A stretch of DNA of 64,000 bases from Aquirufa aurantiipilula (GTDB lineage Bacteria; Bacteroidota; Bacteroidia; Cytophagales; Spirosomataceae), in NCBI RefSeq assembly GCF_019923745.1, contig NZ_JAANOG010000006.1, positions 154,872 to 218,871 of the forward strand. The letters are read 5' to 3'. Each line of letters starts with the position of its first letter. Position 1 is the stretch's first letter. Made by a program: the position numbers and the translations under genes. The notes under the pieces were generated by a model. It was not told the DNA's origin. It ran no database searches and saw nothing but the letters and a program-made list of their open reading frames with translations. Shown here piece after piece: positions 41,880-50,493 of this stretch.

Positions 41880-41910
41880 AAATCCTTTGGCTGATAGCTA
41901 AAGGGTTTTT
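41880..41910 (+). terminator. Rightward intrinsic terminator without an obvious gene
   Basis: 13-bp stem AAATCCTTTGGCT/AGCTAAAGGGTTT (two G-U pairs), GAT loop, then T-run. Its polarity is opposite to the flanking leftward genes. Confidence 0.75.
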
Positions 41911-41945
41911 GGTTTATGGAGATGGATATTTATTTCCGAAATGCC

Positions 41946-43520
41946 TTAGTTCAGATATACTTGCTGATAAAAGAAGTTCAAACTAGCGGCATCTGGAATT
42001 TTACTTTTTTCAACACGTTTATCTAGTCGAATGATTTCTAATGTTTTGGCATGAAATGCAGGCCAAATTGGCAATCCCTTCGCATTGGGGTTACCTAATT
42101 TAGCGAAGTTCACCCAGTAGGAAGACATGGTATTGGCAAGTGCTAAATCTTCTTTTTCCCAAGGACGATTGACCAAATGCAAAGTATTTAAGGCATATGG
42201 AACTTCCCCAGTATGAAAGGCTTTGAATTTTTTGTATTCTCCATCAGCAGGTACTACTCGTGTAAATCGATACACATATACGGGATGGCCTTGATCACTA
42301 TGCAAATTGGCCAGTATAAAATTAGGAGCCCCAAAAACCAAGTCTCGAGAAAGTCTATTTTGAGAATTGACTGCAATGGAATCATGGTCAGCTGGGTAGA
42401 ATTTTAGTAATTCAGCAGCATATTTTCCATACTGTTTTTCAATATCCACTTTAAATGCTTCTGCCTTTTTGTAAGGCCCCATGACTAGACCTTCATCTTC
42501 ATTCCATCCGGTTAGTAAATGGACTTGATTTTGTTTCTTCTCATTAAATATCCGTTCGATGCTTTCGGGCATAAAATATCCATCTACAATAACTCCACTT
42601 CTACTAGAAACTTTTTTACGTAATTCTTCAGTAGGCATCGCCCTCATTTGATCTAGGGTTTGCAAACCGATTGTTTCCATGGCTTTTTTCCCTTGTTCCT
42701 CTGATTCTTTTAGACCTACTAATGCTTGCTTCGATACCAAAGGATTTCTAGGTAATAAGCTCGCCCCACTTTCCGCTATGGCTTTATGAAAGAGACCTTT
42801 GGCTAAAGGAGATGCTATCAAACTAACTACCGCCATAGAACCAGCTGATTGTCCAGCAATGGTGACATTAGCAGGATCACCCCCAAATTGAGCAATATTG
42901 TTTTTTACCCATTGTAATGCTGCGATTTGATCTAATAATCCATAATTGCCTGAAGCTAGATTGGGAGATTCTTTGCTTAAATCAGGATGTGCGAAAAACC
43001 CAAAAATACCCACACGGTAGTTGATGCTCACATATACCACACCTTTGGCAGCTAATTTTTCCCCATCATAAATAGGAACAGAACCTCCCCCTGATGAAAA
43101 ACCACCACCGTGTATCCATACTATCACAGGTTTTTTATCACTGGTTTTTTGGGCATCGGTCCACACATTGAGGTATAGGCAATCTTCACTAATAGGCTCT
43201 TTAGGAATTAAAAACTCTTCTGACCACATATAAAAGGGTGCTGGCGGCGCCTGAATGGCACTGGGGCCAAAAGCAAGACATGATTTTACGCCTTCCCAAG
43301 CCTTGACAGGAGCTGGAGCTTTCCAGCGTAAATTGCCTACAGGTGGAGCTGCAAAAGGAATTCCTTTAAAAGATTTAATTCCACTTTTTTCTGATTTCCC
43401 CTGAATGTAACCTGATGTTAATTTGATGGTTAAACCCACAGGTTCACTAGCAAATAGGGAGGGAATTCCAATGAAATATAGAAGGAGGAAAATGAAAGAA
43501 AGTAGAAGAGGTTTTTTCAT
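41946..43520 (-). CDS. Type B carboxylesterase, secreted
   Basis: A 524-residue carboxylesterase/lipase of the alpha/beta-hydrolase type B family (para-nitrobenzyl esterase-like). It has a signal peptide (LLLSFIFLLLYFIGIPSLFA) and a family N-terminus (GYIQGKSEKSGIKSFKGIPFAAPPVG). The EDCLYLNVW motif, the oxyanion hole HGGGFSSGGG and nucleophile GQSAGSM are present, with a Glu in GWNEDEGLV and a His in FHTGEVPYAL completing the triad. Substrate is unknown; such enzymes cleave diverse esters. It is transcribed away from the HxlR regulator gene, which lies 21 bp upstream on the same strand, so the two are probably one operon. Confidence 0.92.
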   Translation of the reverse strand: MKKPLLLSFIFLLLYFIGIPSLFASEPVGLTIKLTSGYIQGKSEKSGIKSFKGIPFAAPPVGNLRWKAPAPVKAWEGVKSCLAFGPSAIQAPPAPFYMWSEEFLIPKEPISEDCLYLNVWTDAQKTSDKKPVIVWIHGGGFSSGGGSVPIYDGEKLAAKGVVYVSINYRVGIFGFFAHPDLSKESPNLASGNYGLLDQIAALQWVKNNIAQFGGDPANVTIAGQSAGSMAVVSLIASPLAKGLFHKAIAESGASLLPRNPLVSKQALVGLKESEEQGKKAMETIGLQTLDQMRAMPTEELRKKVSSRSGVIVDGYFMPESIERIFNEKKQNQVHLLTGWNEDEGLVMGPYKKAEAFKVDIEKQYGKYAAELLKFYPADHDSIAVNSQNRLSRDLVFGAPNFILANLHSDQGHPVYVYRFTRVVPADGEYKKFKAFHTGEVPYALNTLHLVNRPWEKEDLALANTMSSYWVNFAKLGNPNAKGLPIWPAFHAKTLEIIRLDKRVEKSKIPDAASLNFFYQQVYLN

Positions 43521-43541
43521 GTTAAAGGTTGGTATGGTGGT

Positions 43542-43883
43542 TTAATGTAATTGATTCTCTAATTGTTTGGCTAAATGAGAATTTCCCCATTTCGCAACTT
43601 CATGCATTAATGGCAGAAGACTTTGTCCTGCTGTTGTTAATTTATATTCCACCCGAGGAGGCAACTCTTGAAATTCCGTTCTCTCAATTAATGTTAAAGC
43701 TTCCAATTCTTTTAGTTCATTGGATAAGACCTTATTGGAAATTGCTGGCATGAGTTGGTTGAGTTTTCCGAAACGAAGCGACTTATCACCCAGGCAATTG
43801 ATGATGATGGGTTTCCATTTTCCCCCAATGATGGACATGGTCCGAGTAACTGGGCATTGATAAGGGTTGTCGATAAAACGCAT
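43542..43883 (-). CDS. HxlR-family (DUF24) winged-helix regulator
   Basis: A 113-residue MarR-like regulator of the HxlR family. It has the conserved N-terminal cysteine C10 (NPYQCPVTRTMSIIGGKWKPIIINCL), often a redox or electrophile sensor. The recognition-helix region is LNQLMPAISNKVLSNELKELEALTLIERT and the wing ends in PPRVEYKLT. It precedes the carboxylesterase gene by 21 bp, suggesting an operon. Four GTTACTA-like repeats lie in the region just upstream (43896-43945), consistent with autoregulation and control of the divergent gene. Confidence 0.93.
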   Translation of the reverse strand: MRFIDNPYQCPVTRTMSIIGGKWKPIIINCLGDKSLRFGKLNQLMPAISNKVLSNELKELEALTLIERTEFQELPPRVEYKLTTAGQSLLPLMHEVAKWGNSHLAKQLENQLH

Positions 43884-43895
43884 AGAAAATTTCTA

Positions 43896-43945
43896 GTTAC
43901 TAAAAGGTTACTACTATTCACTTTTTTTGTTACTAAAGTATACTA
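43896..43945. promoter_or_regulatory. Phased GTTACTA repeats, candidate HxlR operator
   Basis: GTTACTA at 43896-43902, 43907-43913 and 43929-43935, and GTATACTA at 43938-43945. The spacings of 11, 22 and about 10 bp place all copies on one face of the helix. The array lies between the HxlR start (43883) and the divergent, broken gene at 43992. Confidence 0.65.
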
Positions 43946-43991
43946 ATGGAAGTAAATTTGTTGAAATATTTATCCAATAGCAATGCTCAAA

Positions 43992-44624
43992 ATGAAAAAT
44001 AGGCTACTTTTTTTTGTTCTTTTATTCCTCCCATTTTTGTCCCCTGCACAAACTGGGAGTATTGAAGTAAGTTCAGGGGGATTTTCCTTTATTCCTGCCT
44101 TTACTTCTTGAGAACCTAATCTTATTCTTAATGCTGGTACTAATCCCCAAAAGCGGTTGTCTGCGCACATCATGTACATGGTTCGATTGAAGAGTATTAC
44201 CCCTACGGGAATTGTCTTGATTTCAAGATATAAATTGATTAATCAGAAATTTAAAGCAATAGTAGGTTTACATTTGCCAGCTATGCAAGTGTCTGAAAAC
44301 TATCAAGTTACTAGTATTTTTGGACAAGAATTGACCTTGTCTTACCCTATTGCAAATAACGTTTTGCTTGGAGCCTTTTTTTTACATGGAAAGGGGAGAA
44401 ACAATGATTTTAAAGCAACCTTTTCTTCCATTCATGCGAATTACCAAAAGAATAAGTGGAATTTTTTAACACAAATGTATTATTTAGATTTAGGGGATTT
44501 GACAGGAGTCGCTGAAACGATTTCATATGACATTAATACTCATTTTCAAGCAAAGGCTTTTGTCAATTTTACACCTAAAGACCAGTTTTTTATAAGTACA
44601 GTCGGTTTAAAATATACTTTATAG
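43992..44624 (+). pseudogene. Outer-membrane-like protein gene broken by an in-frame TGA
   Basis: The frame opens at the ATG at 43992 with a good signal peptide (MKNRLLFFVLLFLPFLSPAQ), is interrupted by TGA at 44109-44111, then continues in the same frame to 44624 without another stop (210 residues if read through). The segment before the stop, SIEVSSGGFSFIPAFTS, and the part after it align with the paralogues at 52791 and 53606 (for example SMSITNNGISIVPSFS). One nonsense change therefore splits an exported beta-rich protein. Translation may restart at TTG 44157 or ATG 44172, but that product would lack the signal peptide. Confidence 0.75.
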
Positions 44625-44716
44625 GGGGGTAAATTAGATTGAAATACAAAATAAGTAAGCCCATATAAGTATCCCCTTCGGCATTTACATACATTAATAA
44701 TGATATCTAAAAAGAC

Positions 44717-46942
44717 CTATAAATTATCAATAAAAGGTTGACTGTAATGACGTTTTCCTGTGGCCTTATACAAGGCATTAGCTAATGCAGCAAAGACAGG
44801 TGGATAAGCGGGTTCTCCCATACCGCTAGGATCTATTTCATTGTTCACAAAATGAATATTCATGGCTTTGGGGGCCTCATTCATGCGTATCATGCGGTAG
44901 GTATCAAAGTTTTTATGCTGAGGTACGCCTTGTTCCATGGTCATTTTCCCAAATAGCGCTGTCCCAATTCCATCCACTACGCCTCCTTCTACCATATTTC
45001 TGGCTCCAGTAGGGTTAATAACAATGCCACAATCGATAGCAGAATGAACTTTCTGTATAACAGGCATTCCGTCTTTCATTTCTAACTCAATGACATTCGC
45101 AGCATAGGAGTCATGGCAGAAATAAGCTGAAACGCCTACTTTTTTCGTGGATTTTATGTTTTTCCAGTTTGATTTTTCTTTTACCAATTTCAATACTCCA
45201 GCATATCTTTCTGGTTCGTATTCATTGTTTTTACCAACGGGTTTTTCCGATGCTCGCTGGAGTAATTCCAAACGAAAATCGATGGGATCTTTTCCCGCAA
45301 GTTCGGCAACTTCATCCAAAAAGGATTGCTCTGCGGCCGCCATAAAATTGGAGCGAGGAGCTCGGAATGAACCCACTGTAATGTTAGAATCAATGGTCCA
45401 CTCTTCTGCCAAATAGTGATCTACGGCACCAGCAGGAAAGCGATTGGGATACAATGGAGATTCAGGAATTCCACCTGCTTTCACATGGAATGCAATCAGG
45501 TTATTTTGAGCATCTAAACCGGCCTTATAAGTAGCAGAATAGGTTGATCGATAAACACCGGAAGTCATGTCGTCTTCTCGGGTATATTGTAATTTAACGG
45601 GTGCTTGTACTTTTTGAGAAATCAATGCGGCTTCAATCATCCAATGGGCATAAGAACGTTTGCCAAATCCACCACCAAGGCGAGTCATTTGAATATTGAT
45701 TTTATCCAAAGGAAGACCTAGTCTAGCCGAGAGCGACTGCTCCGTTAATTCAGGTTTTTGAAGTGGGCCAGATAAATTCGCAGAGTCAGCTTTGACATCT
45801 GCAAAAAAGTTCATGGGCTCCATGCAATTATGAGCTAAATAAGGTCCATAATAGGTTTTTTCTATGATTTTTGCTGCCTGTTTAAAGGCAGCCTCTACAT
45901 CTCCATCTTTGCGCCTTACCGTGGCATTTTGATTTTTTTTAGCCGACATTTGGGCCAAATGCTGGCTGGTATTTTCTAATCCAGCTGGAATGTTTTCGAC
46001 CGTTTTTCGGCCTAGCATGTTTCTGTTTTGGGAATAGCTTTTAATCTCCTGCCATTCTACTTGCAAGGCTTTTTTGGCTTGCATCACTTCCCAAGTAGAA
46101 TTACCTACAATAGCCACCACCTGGTTGAAACTAATGGTATCAAAAAAGGATTTTTCATAGCCCTCCTTAAATACCTGAATGGGAAATATATCCTTAATGC
46201 CAGGCATTTTACGGGCCTCGGAATCGTTGATTGATTTTAGTTCCAAACCAAATGCGGGAGGATGAACAATCATAGCATACAGCATACCTTTTACTTGGGT
46301 ATCAATTCCATACAAAGGCTTACCTGTGACGATCTTCTTTAAGTCAACATTTCGTTTGGATTTCCCTATAATTGAAAAATCTTTTACTGCTTTTTGTGGG
46401 GTATTTTTGGGAACAGTGATCTGAGCGGCTAAACTTGCCATTTCACCATATTTGGCGGATTTTCCACTTTTTTTATGATGTAAAATGCCAAGAGAAGTAC
46501 TTATTTCTTCCAAGGGAACTTGCCATTGTTTGGCAGCGGCTTCCATCAACATCCTACGGGCCGTAGCACCTGCTTGTCGGAGGGGCATCCACCCTTGATG
46601 AATAGCTTGGCTCCCCCCAATGTATTGTCGAGTAAAATGTTTGGTATCTAAATCTGCTTGTATCACTTGTACCTGCTTCCAATCCACATCCAATTCCTCC
46701 GCTACAATCATGGGCATGGATGTTTTTACTCCTTGTCCACCTTCGGGGTTTGGCGACATGATTTGAATGATGTTGTCTGAGGTAATTTTAACAAAACCGT
46801 TTATTTCATGTAGCGTTCCTGAAGCAGCTTTCGAGGTATTTTCGGAGGAGGCAAAACTGGAGAAATAGCTAAAACTTAACATGAACCCACCACCACTTAA
46901 AGCGGCAGATTGTATAAAGGATCTACGGTTTAGTTTTTTCAT
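44717..46942 (-). CDS. Molybdopterin-binding oxidoreductase large subunit (IorB-like), orphan copy
   Basis: A 741-residue molybdenum-cofactor subunit of the xanthine dehydrogenase superfamily, of the isoquinoline 1-oxidoreductase beta (IorB) type. A Tat signal (LNRRSFIQSAALSGGGFMLSFSYF) indicates export with folded cofactor. Motifs include HNCMEPMNFFA, TRLGGGFGKRSYAHWMIEAALI, SFRAPRSNFMAAAEQSFLDEVAE and the catalytic Glu near the C-terminus in GMGEPAYPPVFAALANALYKATGKRHYSQPF. The partner 2Fe-2S subunit is not adjacent. The only one in the window is at 50031 with the second large subunit, to which this is clearly paralogous. Confidence 0.92.
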   Translation of the reverse strand: MKKLNRRSFIQSAALSGGGFMLSFSYFSSFASSENTSKAASGTLHEINGFVKITSDNIIQIMSPNPEGGQGVKTSMPMIVAEELDVDWKQVQVIQADLDTKHFTRQYIGGSQAIHQGWMPLRQAGATARRMLMEAAAKQWQVPLEEISTSLGILHHKKSGKSAKYGEMASLAAQITVPKNTPQKAVKDFSIIGKSKRNVDLKKIVTGKPLYGIDTQVKGMLYAMIVHPPAFGLELKSINDSEARKMPGIKDIFPIQVFKEGYEKSFFDTISFNQVVAIVGNSTWEVMQAKKALQVEWQEIKSYSQNRNMLGRKTVENIPAGLENTSQHLAQMSAKKNQNATVRRKDGDVEAAFKQAAKIIEKTYYGPYLAHNCMEPMNFFADVKADSANLSGPLQKPELTEQSLSARLGLPLDKINIQMTRLGGGFGKRSYAHWMIEAALISQKVQAPVKLQYTREDDMTSGVYRSTYSATYKAGLDAQNNLIAFHVKAGGIPESPLYPNRFPAGAVDHYLAEEWTIDSNITVGSFRAPRSNFMAAAEQSFLDEVAELAGKDPIDFRLELLQRASEKPVGKNNEYEPERYAGVLKLVKEKSNWKNIKSTKKVGVSAYFCHDSYAANVIELEMKDGMPVIQKVHSAIDCGIVINPTGARNMVEGGVVDGIGTALFGKMTMEQGVPQHKNFDTYRMIRMNEAPKAMNIHFVNNEIDPSGMGEPAYPPVFAALANALYKATGKRHYSQPFIDNL

Positions 46943-47084
46943 GATAATAGTTGGGTAAATTCTTAAGAATCCGAGGTAATGTAATCTTGTGATTAACGCT
47001 TAATTCAACCCTTTATTTTTAAGAAATGTATATAAAAGCTCTGCTATTTCTACATTGTTTAAATCAGAAAAAGGGAATAATTAC

Positions 47085-47525
47085 TTAATTAGGGTTATTT
47101 AGTTTGGTGAAGGAAAGAGATCCTAATTTCCAAGTACCATTTTGTTTTACATATACTTCAGTAACTTCAAAAGGATTAGTCACTTCATTTCCACCAACCA
47201 CAGCCAACAAAGTAATTCGATTCAATAAAATGGCGGTGGAATCAATGATATTCACGGAAACGGAATGAATATCTGCTTTTTTATAATGAATCATACCTCC
47301 TTTAATGATGTTTATTTCTCTGTCCTTTCCCCAACTTCCGCCCATGTGGACAAAAACGGCTTTTTCGTGGAAAAGTAGACTCAATTTATCGGCATCTTTA
47401 TCCGCCATCCATTGCCATTTATCTTTGGATAGTTGAATAATCTCTTGGTCAGCAGTTGAAGTTTGTGCCAACATTCCTATACTAGCACTTAGGATGAAAA
47501 GGAAAGAAAATAAGGTATTTTTCAT
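47085..47525 (-). CDS. Secreted DUF4440/NTF2-like protein, copy 1
   Basis: A 146-residue exported protein with signal peptide (SFLFILSASIGMLAQ) and an NTF2-like domain of the DUF4440 type. The pattern is LSKDKWQWMADKDADKLSLLFHEKAVFVHMGGSWGKDREINIIKGG, followed by strands ending in TEVYVKQNGTWKLGSLSF. This fold binds or isomerises small hydrophobic molecules; the ligand is unknown. It lies 36 bp downstream of a paralogue and upstream of the orphan IorB-like subunit on the same strand, so the three may be cotranscribed. Confidence 0.83.
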   Translation of the reverse strand: MKNTLFSFLFILSASIGMLAQTSTADQEIIQLSKDKWQWMADKDADKLSLLFHEKAVFVHMGGSWGKDREINIIKGGMIHYKKADIHSVSVNIIDSTAILLNRITLLAVVGGNEVTNPFEVTEVYVKQNGTWKLGSLSFTKLNNPN

Positions 47526-47561
47526 GTTAGTTGATTTGAAATTAATGTGTATATCACAAGA

Positions 47562-48014
47562 TTAATGCTTGATTTGGTGGGTATCACGTACACTACTAAA
47601 TGATAAGGCTAGTAATTTCCAATCCTTATCTTGCTTCTGAAATACTTCAGTTACGGTAAACTCTGTTGTTACATCATTTCCTCTAACATTTGCAACTAGG
47701 GTAATTCTACTCCAAACAATAGCGGTATTTCCAGAAACTTCTACAGCAGTATCATGTACTTTAGCTTCTTTGTACCAAATGCTACCCGTTTTAATTATTT
47801 CTAATTCTTCAGCCTTTTTCCATGTACCGCTCATGTGCAAAAACTTCGATTTGTCGTCAAAAAGGTTGGCTAATTTCTCCACATCTTTATCTGCCATCCA
47901 TTGCCATTTATCTTTGGATAATTTGATGAGGTTTTGTTCTTCACTGCTTTGTTGGGCTATACCCATTTGAACGAATAATAAAGCAAATACGAAAGTTAGG
48001 ATAGTCGATTTCAT
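47562..48014 (-). CDS. Secreted DUF4440/NTF2-like protein, copy 2
   Basis: A 150-residue paralogue of the neighbour at 47085, sharing LSKDKWQWMADKDVEKLANLFDDKSKFLHMSGTWKKAEELEIIKTG and TEVFQKQDKDWKLLALSFSSV. The signal peptide is ILTFVFALLFVQMGIAQ. The two are a tandem duplication. This copy is the first gene of the leftward group and is divergent from the AraC regulator at 48182, which may control it. Confidence 0.83.
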   Translation of the reverse strand: MKSTILTFVFALLFVQMGIAQQSSEEQNLIKLSKDKWQWMADKDVEKLANLFDDKSKFLHMSGTWKKAEELEIIKTGSIWYKEAKVHDTAVEVSGNTAIVWSRITLVANVRGNDVTTEFTVTEVFQKQDKDWKLLALSFSSVRDTHQIKH

Positions 48015-48181
48015 GTTAAGAATGAGTAATTCGTTGGAATATATATTTTAAACAAATGTCCTATTATTATTTTTCACACAAGTATATAAACTACTGAATT
48101 TTCTACCATTTTTACTCATTCCTTTACTAAGTGGAATCAGCTATAAGTGAAATAGTTACATTTGAGCCAAATTTGAAAATT

Positions 48182-49096
48182 ATGGAAAAAGTAATTGAAC
48201 TTAACCAAATTAGCGAGTACAACGCAGCTAATAATCATACCACACTTCACCCATTAGTGAGCGTTATTGATTTTTCTAAGGCGGATCTTCGTGATTGGGG
48301 TCAGTCTGTAACTCGTGTCAAATTTCAGTACGGCTTGTATTGTATTTATTTGAAGGATGTCAAATGTGGGGATATCGTGTACGGGCGCCATTCCTATGAT
48401 TACCAAGCAGGGACTTTAGTGTTTTTTGCGCCAGGTCAAGTATCTGAATTAGAGGTGCCAGCTGAACCTTATCAGCCTAAAGGTCATGGGCTAATTTTTC
48501 ATCCCGATTTGATTCATGGGACTGATTTAGCCAAAGCGCTGCCTTTGTATCATTTCTTTAGTTATAAATCCAATGAAGCATTGCACATTTCGGATGCGGA
48601 AAGACAAGTGGTCTTGGATTGTCTATCCAAGATTGAATTTGAACTAAATCAAACGGTAGATAAGCACAGCAAGAAATTGATTACGGCTAATATTGAGCTG
48701 TTCTTGAATTATTGCGAACGATTTTATGACCGTCAATTTATTTCAAGAGAACATGTCAATCAAGGTATTTTGGCCAAGTTTGAAGAGTTGTTAAATATGT
48801 ATTTTTTGTCGGAGAAACCTCAAAATTTGGGATTACCTTCCGTAGCTTATTTTGCGGATCAATTACACCTATCTCCCAATTATTTCGGTGATTTAATTAA
48901 AAAAGAAACGGGAAAATCCGTCAAGGAAATGATTCAAAATAAATTAATTGATGTGGCTAAAGAGCGCATTTTTGACGGAGCAAAATCCATCAATGAAATA
49001 GCGCATGATTTAGGGTTTAAATATCCACAGCATTTTACTCGGGTTTTTAAACAGCATGTTGGCAATACCCCTTTGCAGTTTCGTCACTTGAACTAA
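48182..49096 (+). CDS. AraC-family regulator, copy 1
   Basis: About 304 residues from the ATG at 48182; an upstream in-frame GTG at 48131 would add an unlikely extension. The N-terminal cupin-like sensor (LHPLVSVIDFSKADLRDWGQ...YGLYCIYLKDVKCGDIVYGRHSYDYQAGTLVFFAPGQV) is of the type widely found before dehydrogenase/oxidoreductase genes. The C-terminal double helix-turn-helix reads PSVAYFADQLHLSPNYFGDLIKKETGKSVKEMIQNK then SINEIAHDLGFKYPQHFTRVFKQHVGNTPLQFR. It is followed 9 bp later by an aldo/keto reductase. A paralogue is at 54467. Confidence 0.93.
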   Translation: MEKVIELNQISEYNAANNHTTLHPLVSVIDFSKADLRDWGQSVTRVKFQYGLYCIYLKDVKCGDIVYGRHSYDYQAGTLVFFAPGQVSELEVPAEPYQPKGHGLIFHPDLIHGTDLAKALPLYHFFSYKSNEALHISDAERQVVLDCLSKIEFELNQTVDKHSKKLITANIELFLNYCERFYDRQFISREHVNQGILAKFEELLNMYFLSEKPQNLGLPSVAYFADQLHLSPNYFGDLIKKETGKSVKEMIQNKLIDVAKERIFDGAKSINEIAHDLGFKYPQHFTRVFKQHVGNTPLQFRHLN

Positions 49097-49105
49097 GTAT
49101 ATTTT

Positions 49106-49954
49106 ATGCAGTATGTAGAATTAAATAATGGAGTAAAAATACCCATTTTGGGTTTTGGTGTATTTCAAATCGCCGATGCACTCGCTTGTGAAAAAAGTGT
49201 TAGCGAAGCCTTGGATTTGGGTTATCGTTCCATTGATACTGCTGCATCTTATGGAAATGAAGCAGCGGTGGGTTTGGCCATTAAATCTTCTGGAGTGGCC
49301 CGTCAAGACCTTTTTATCACCACCAAACTTTGGATTCAAGGTAATGGATATGAGGGCACTTTGGCAGCCTTTGAAAAATCCATGCAAAAACTGCAGCTTG
49401 ATTACCTCGATTTATACCTTATACATCAGCCTTATGGGGATGTTTTCGGAGAATGGCGTGCCATGGAAAAGTTGTACCAGGAAGGTCGAATTCGTGCCAT
49501 TGGTGTTAGCAATTTTCAGCCTGACCGTATTGTAGATTTACTGAATCATACAGAAGTGATTCCGGCCATCAATCAGGTTGAAACTCATCCTTTTCAGCAG
49601 CAAATTTCGAACCAACAATTTCTCCAAGAGCATCAGATTCAAATAGAATCTTGGGGACCTTTTGCTGAAGGTAAAAATGGGATGTTTGAAAATCCTTTGT
49701 TGGCATCCATTGCTCAAGCTCATGGGAAATCCATTGCCCAGATTATTTTGCGCTGGCTGATTCAGCGAGGAGTAGTCGTTATTCCAAAAACCGTTAACCG
49801 AAATCGCATGGAAGAGAATTTCCACGTTTTTGATTTTAGCTTAAAGGAAGCTGAGATGGATTTGATTCAGTCTTTAGATACGAACGTAAGTAGCTTTTTT
49901 GACCACCGTGATCCGGCCATGGTTAAATGGCTAGGAACGAGAAAGATAGATTAA
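49106..49954 (+). CDS. Aldo/keto reductase
   Basis: A 282-residue NADPH-dependent (beta/alpha)8-barrel reductase of aldehydes and ketones. The catalytic tetrad is visible: Asp and Tyr in [15 protein letters not shown], Lys in LFITTKLWI, and His in [10 protein letters not shown]. The cofactor region [14 protein letters not shown] is typical of the AKR5-like 2,5-diketo-gluconate reductase group. It lies in one operon with the AraC regulator 9 bp upstream. The oxidoreductase genes iorA/iorB-like follow with their own promoter element. Confidence 0.94.
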   Translation: MQYVELNNGVKIPILGFGVFQIADALACEKSVSEALDLGYRSIDTAASYGNEAAVGLAIKSSGVARQDLFITTKLWIQGNGYEGTLAAFEKSMQKLQLDYLDLYLIHQPYGDVFGEWRAMEKLYQEGRIRAIGVSNFQPDRIVDLLNHTEVIPAINQVETHPFQQQISNQQFLQEHQIQIESWGPFAEGKNGMFENPLLASIAQAHGKSIAQIILRWLIQRGVVVIPKTVNRNRMEENFHVFDFSLKEAEMDLIQSLDTNVSSFFDHRDPAMVKWLGTRKID

Positions 49955-49997
49955 TGAAAATGTTTGATTTGTGTAATTTTTACTCTTTCCAATTGAA

Positions 49998-50005
49998 TAC
50001 ATTTG
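49998..50005 (+). promoter_or_regulatory. -7 promoter element before the 2Fe-2S subunit gene
   Basis: TACATTTG matches TAnnTTTG exactly and lies 25 bp upstream of the ATG at 50031. The nearest TTG is 26 nt upstream, longer than usual, so the -33 element is uncertain. Confidence 0.5.
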
Positions 50006-50030
50006 TACACCTTTTTATAAATATCAAACC

Positions 50031-50492
50031 ATGATAAAGAAATTCACTTTGCGAATTAACAAGAAACCCCACACTGTAGAGGCAGATGAAAATATGCCAC
50101 TTTTATGGGTTCTTCGTGATGTATTAGATTTGAAAGGAACCAAGTATGGTTGTGGCGTGGGTTCCTGCGGTGCTTGTACCGTTCATTTAAATGGGATCGC
50201 AGTTCGGTCTTGCCAGTTACCAATTTCTGCTTTAGCTAATCAAAATATCACGACCATTGAAGGCTTGGCTGAAAAAGGAGATCATCCAGTTCAAAAGGCA
50301 TGGTTGGATGTGGATGTAGCGCAGTGCGGATATTGCCAATCTGGACAAATCATGAGTGCGGCTGCTTTATTAAAAAGCAATCCTAATCCTAGCGAGGAAG
50401 ATATCGACAATTTTATGTCAGGGAATATTTGCCGCTGTGGAACTTATACGCGTATTAAAAAAGCCATTCAACAAGCAGCAGCCAAGAAATAA
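50031..50492 (+). CDS. 2Fe-2S small subunit of molybdenum oxidoreductase (IorA-like)
   Basis: A 153-residue electron-transfer subunit of the xanthine dehydrogenase superfamily. Plant-ferredoxin-type cluster cysteines are C41, C46, C49 and C61 ([13 protein letters not shown]). The second helical 2Fe-2S cluster is bound by C99, C102, C134 and C136 ([14 protein letters not shown]). No signal peptide is present, so it is probably carried through the Tat system by the signal-bearing large subunit encoded 1 bp downstream. It is the only small subunit in the window although there are two large subunits. Confidence 0.95.
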   Translation: MIKKFTLRINKKPHTVEADENMPLLWVLRDVLDLKGTKYGCGVGSCGACTVHLNGIAVRSCQLPISALANQNITTIEGLAEKGDHPVQKAWLDVDVAQCGYCQSGQIMSAAALLKSNPNPSEEDIDNFMSGNICRCGTYTRIKKAIQQAAAKK

Positions 50493-50493
50493 T

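Noticed and set aside
43529..43753. Rightward frame opposite the HxlR regulator
   Set aside because: Antisense to a short gene with a clear winged-helix and conserved Cys; no independent evidence.
43970..44179. Leftward 69-codon frame across the broken outer-membrane-like gene
   Set aside because: The rightward frame has a signal peptide and paralogues on both sides of the stop; the leftward one has neither.
49155..49535. 126-codon frame overlapping the aldo/keto reductase
   Set aside because: Out-of-frame shadow; the reductase has a complete catalytic tetrad in the other frame.
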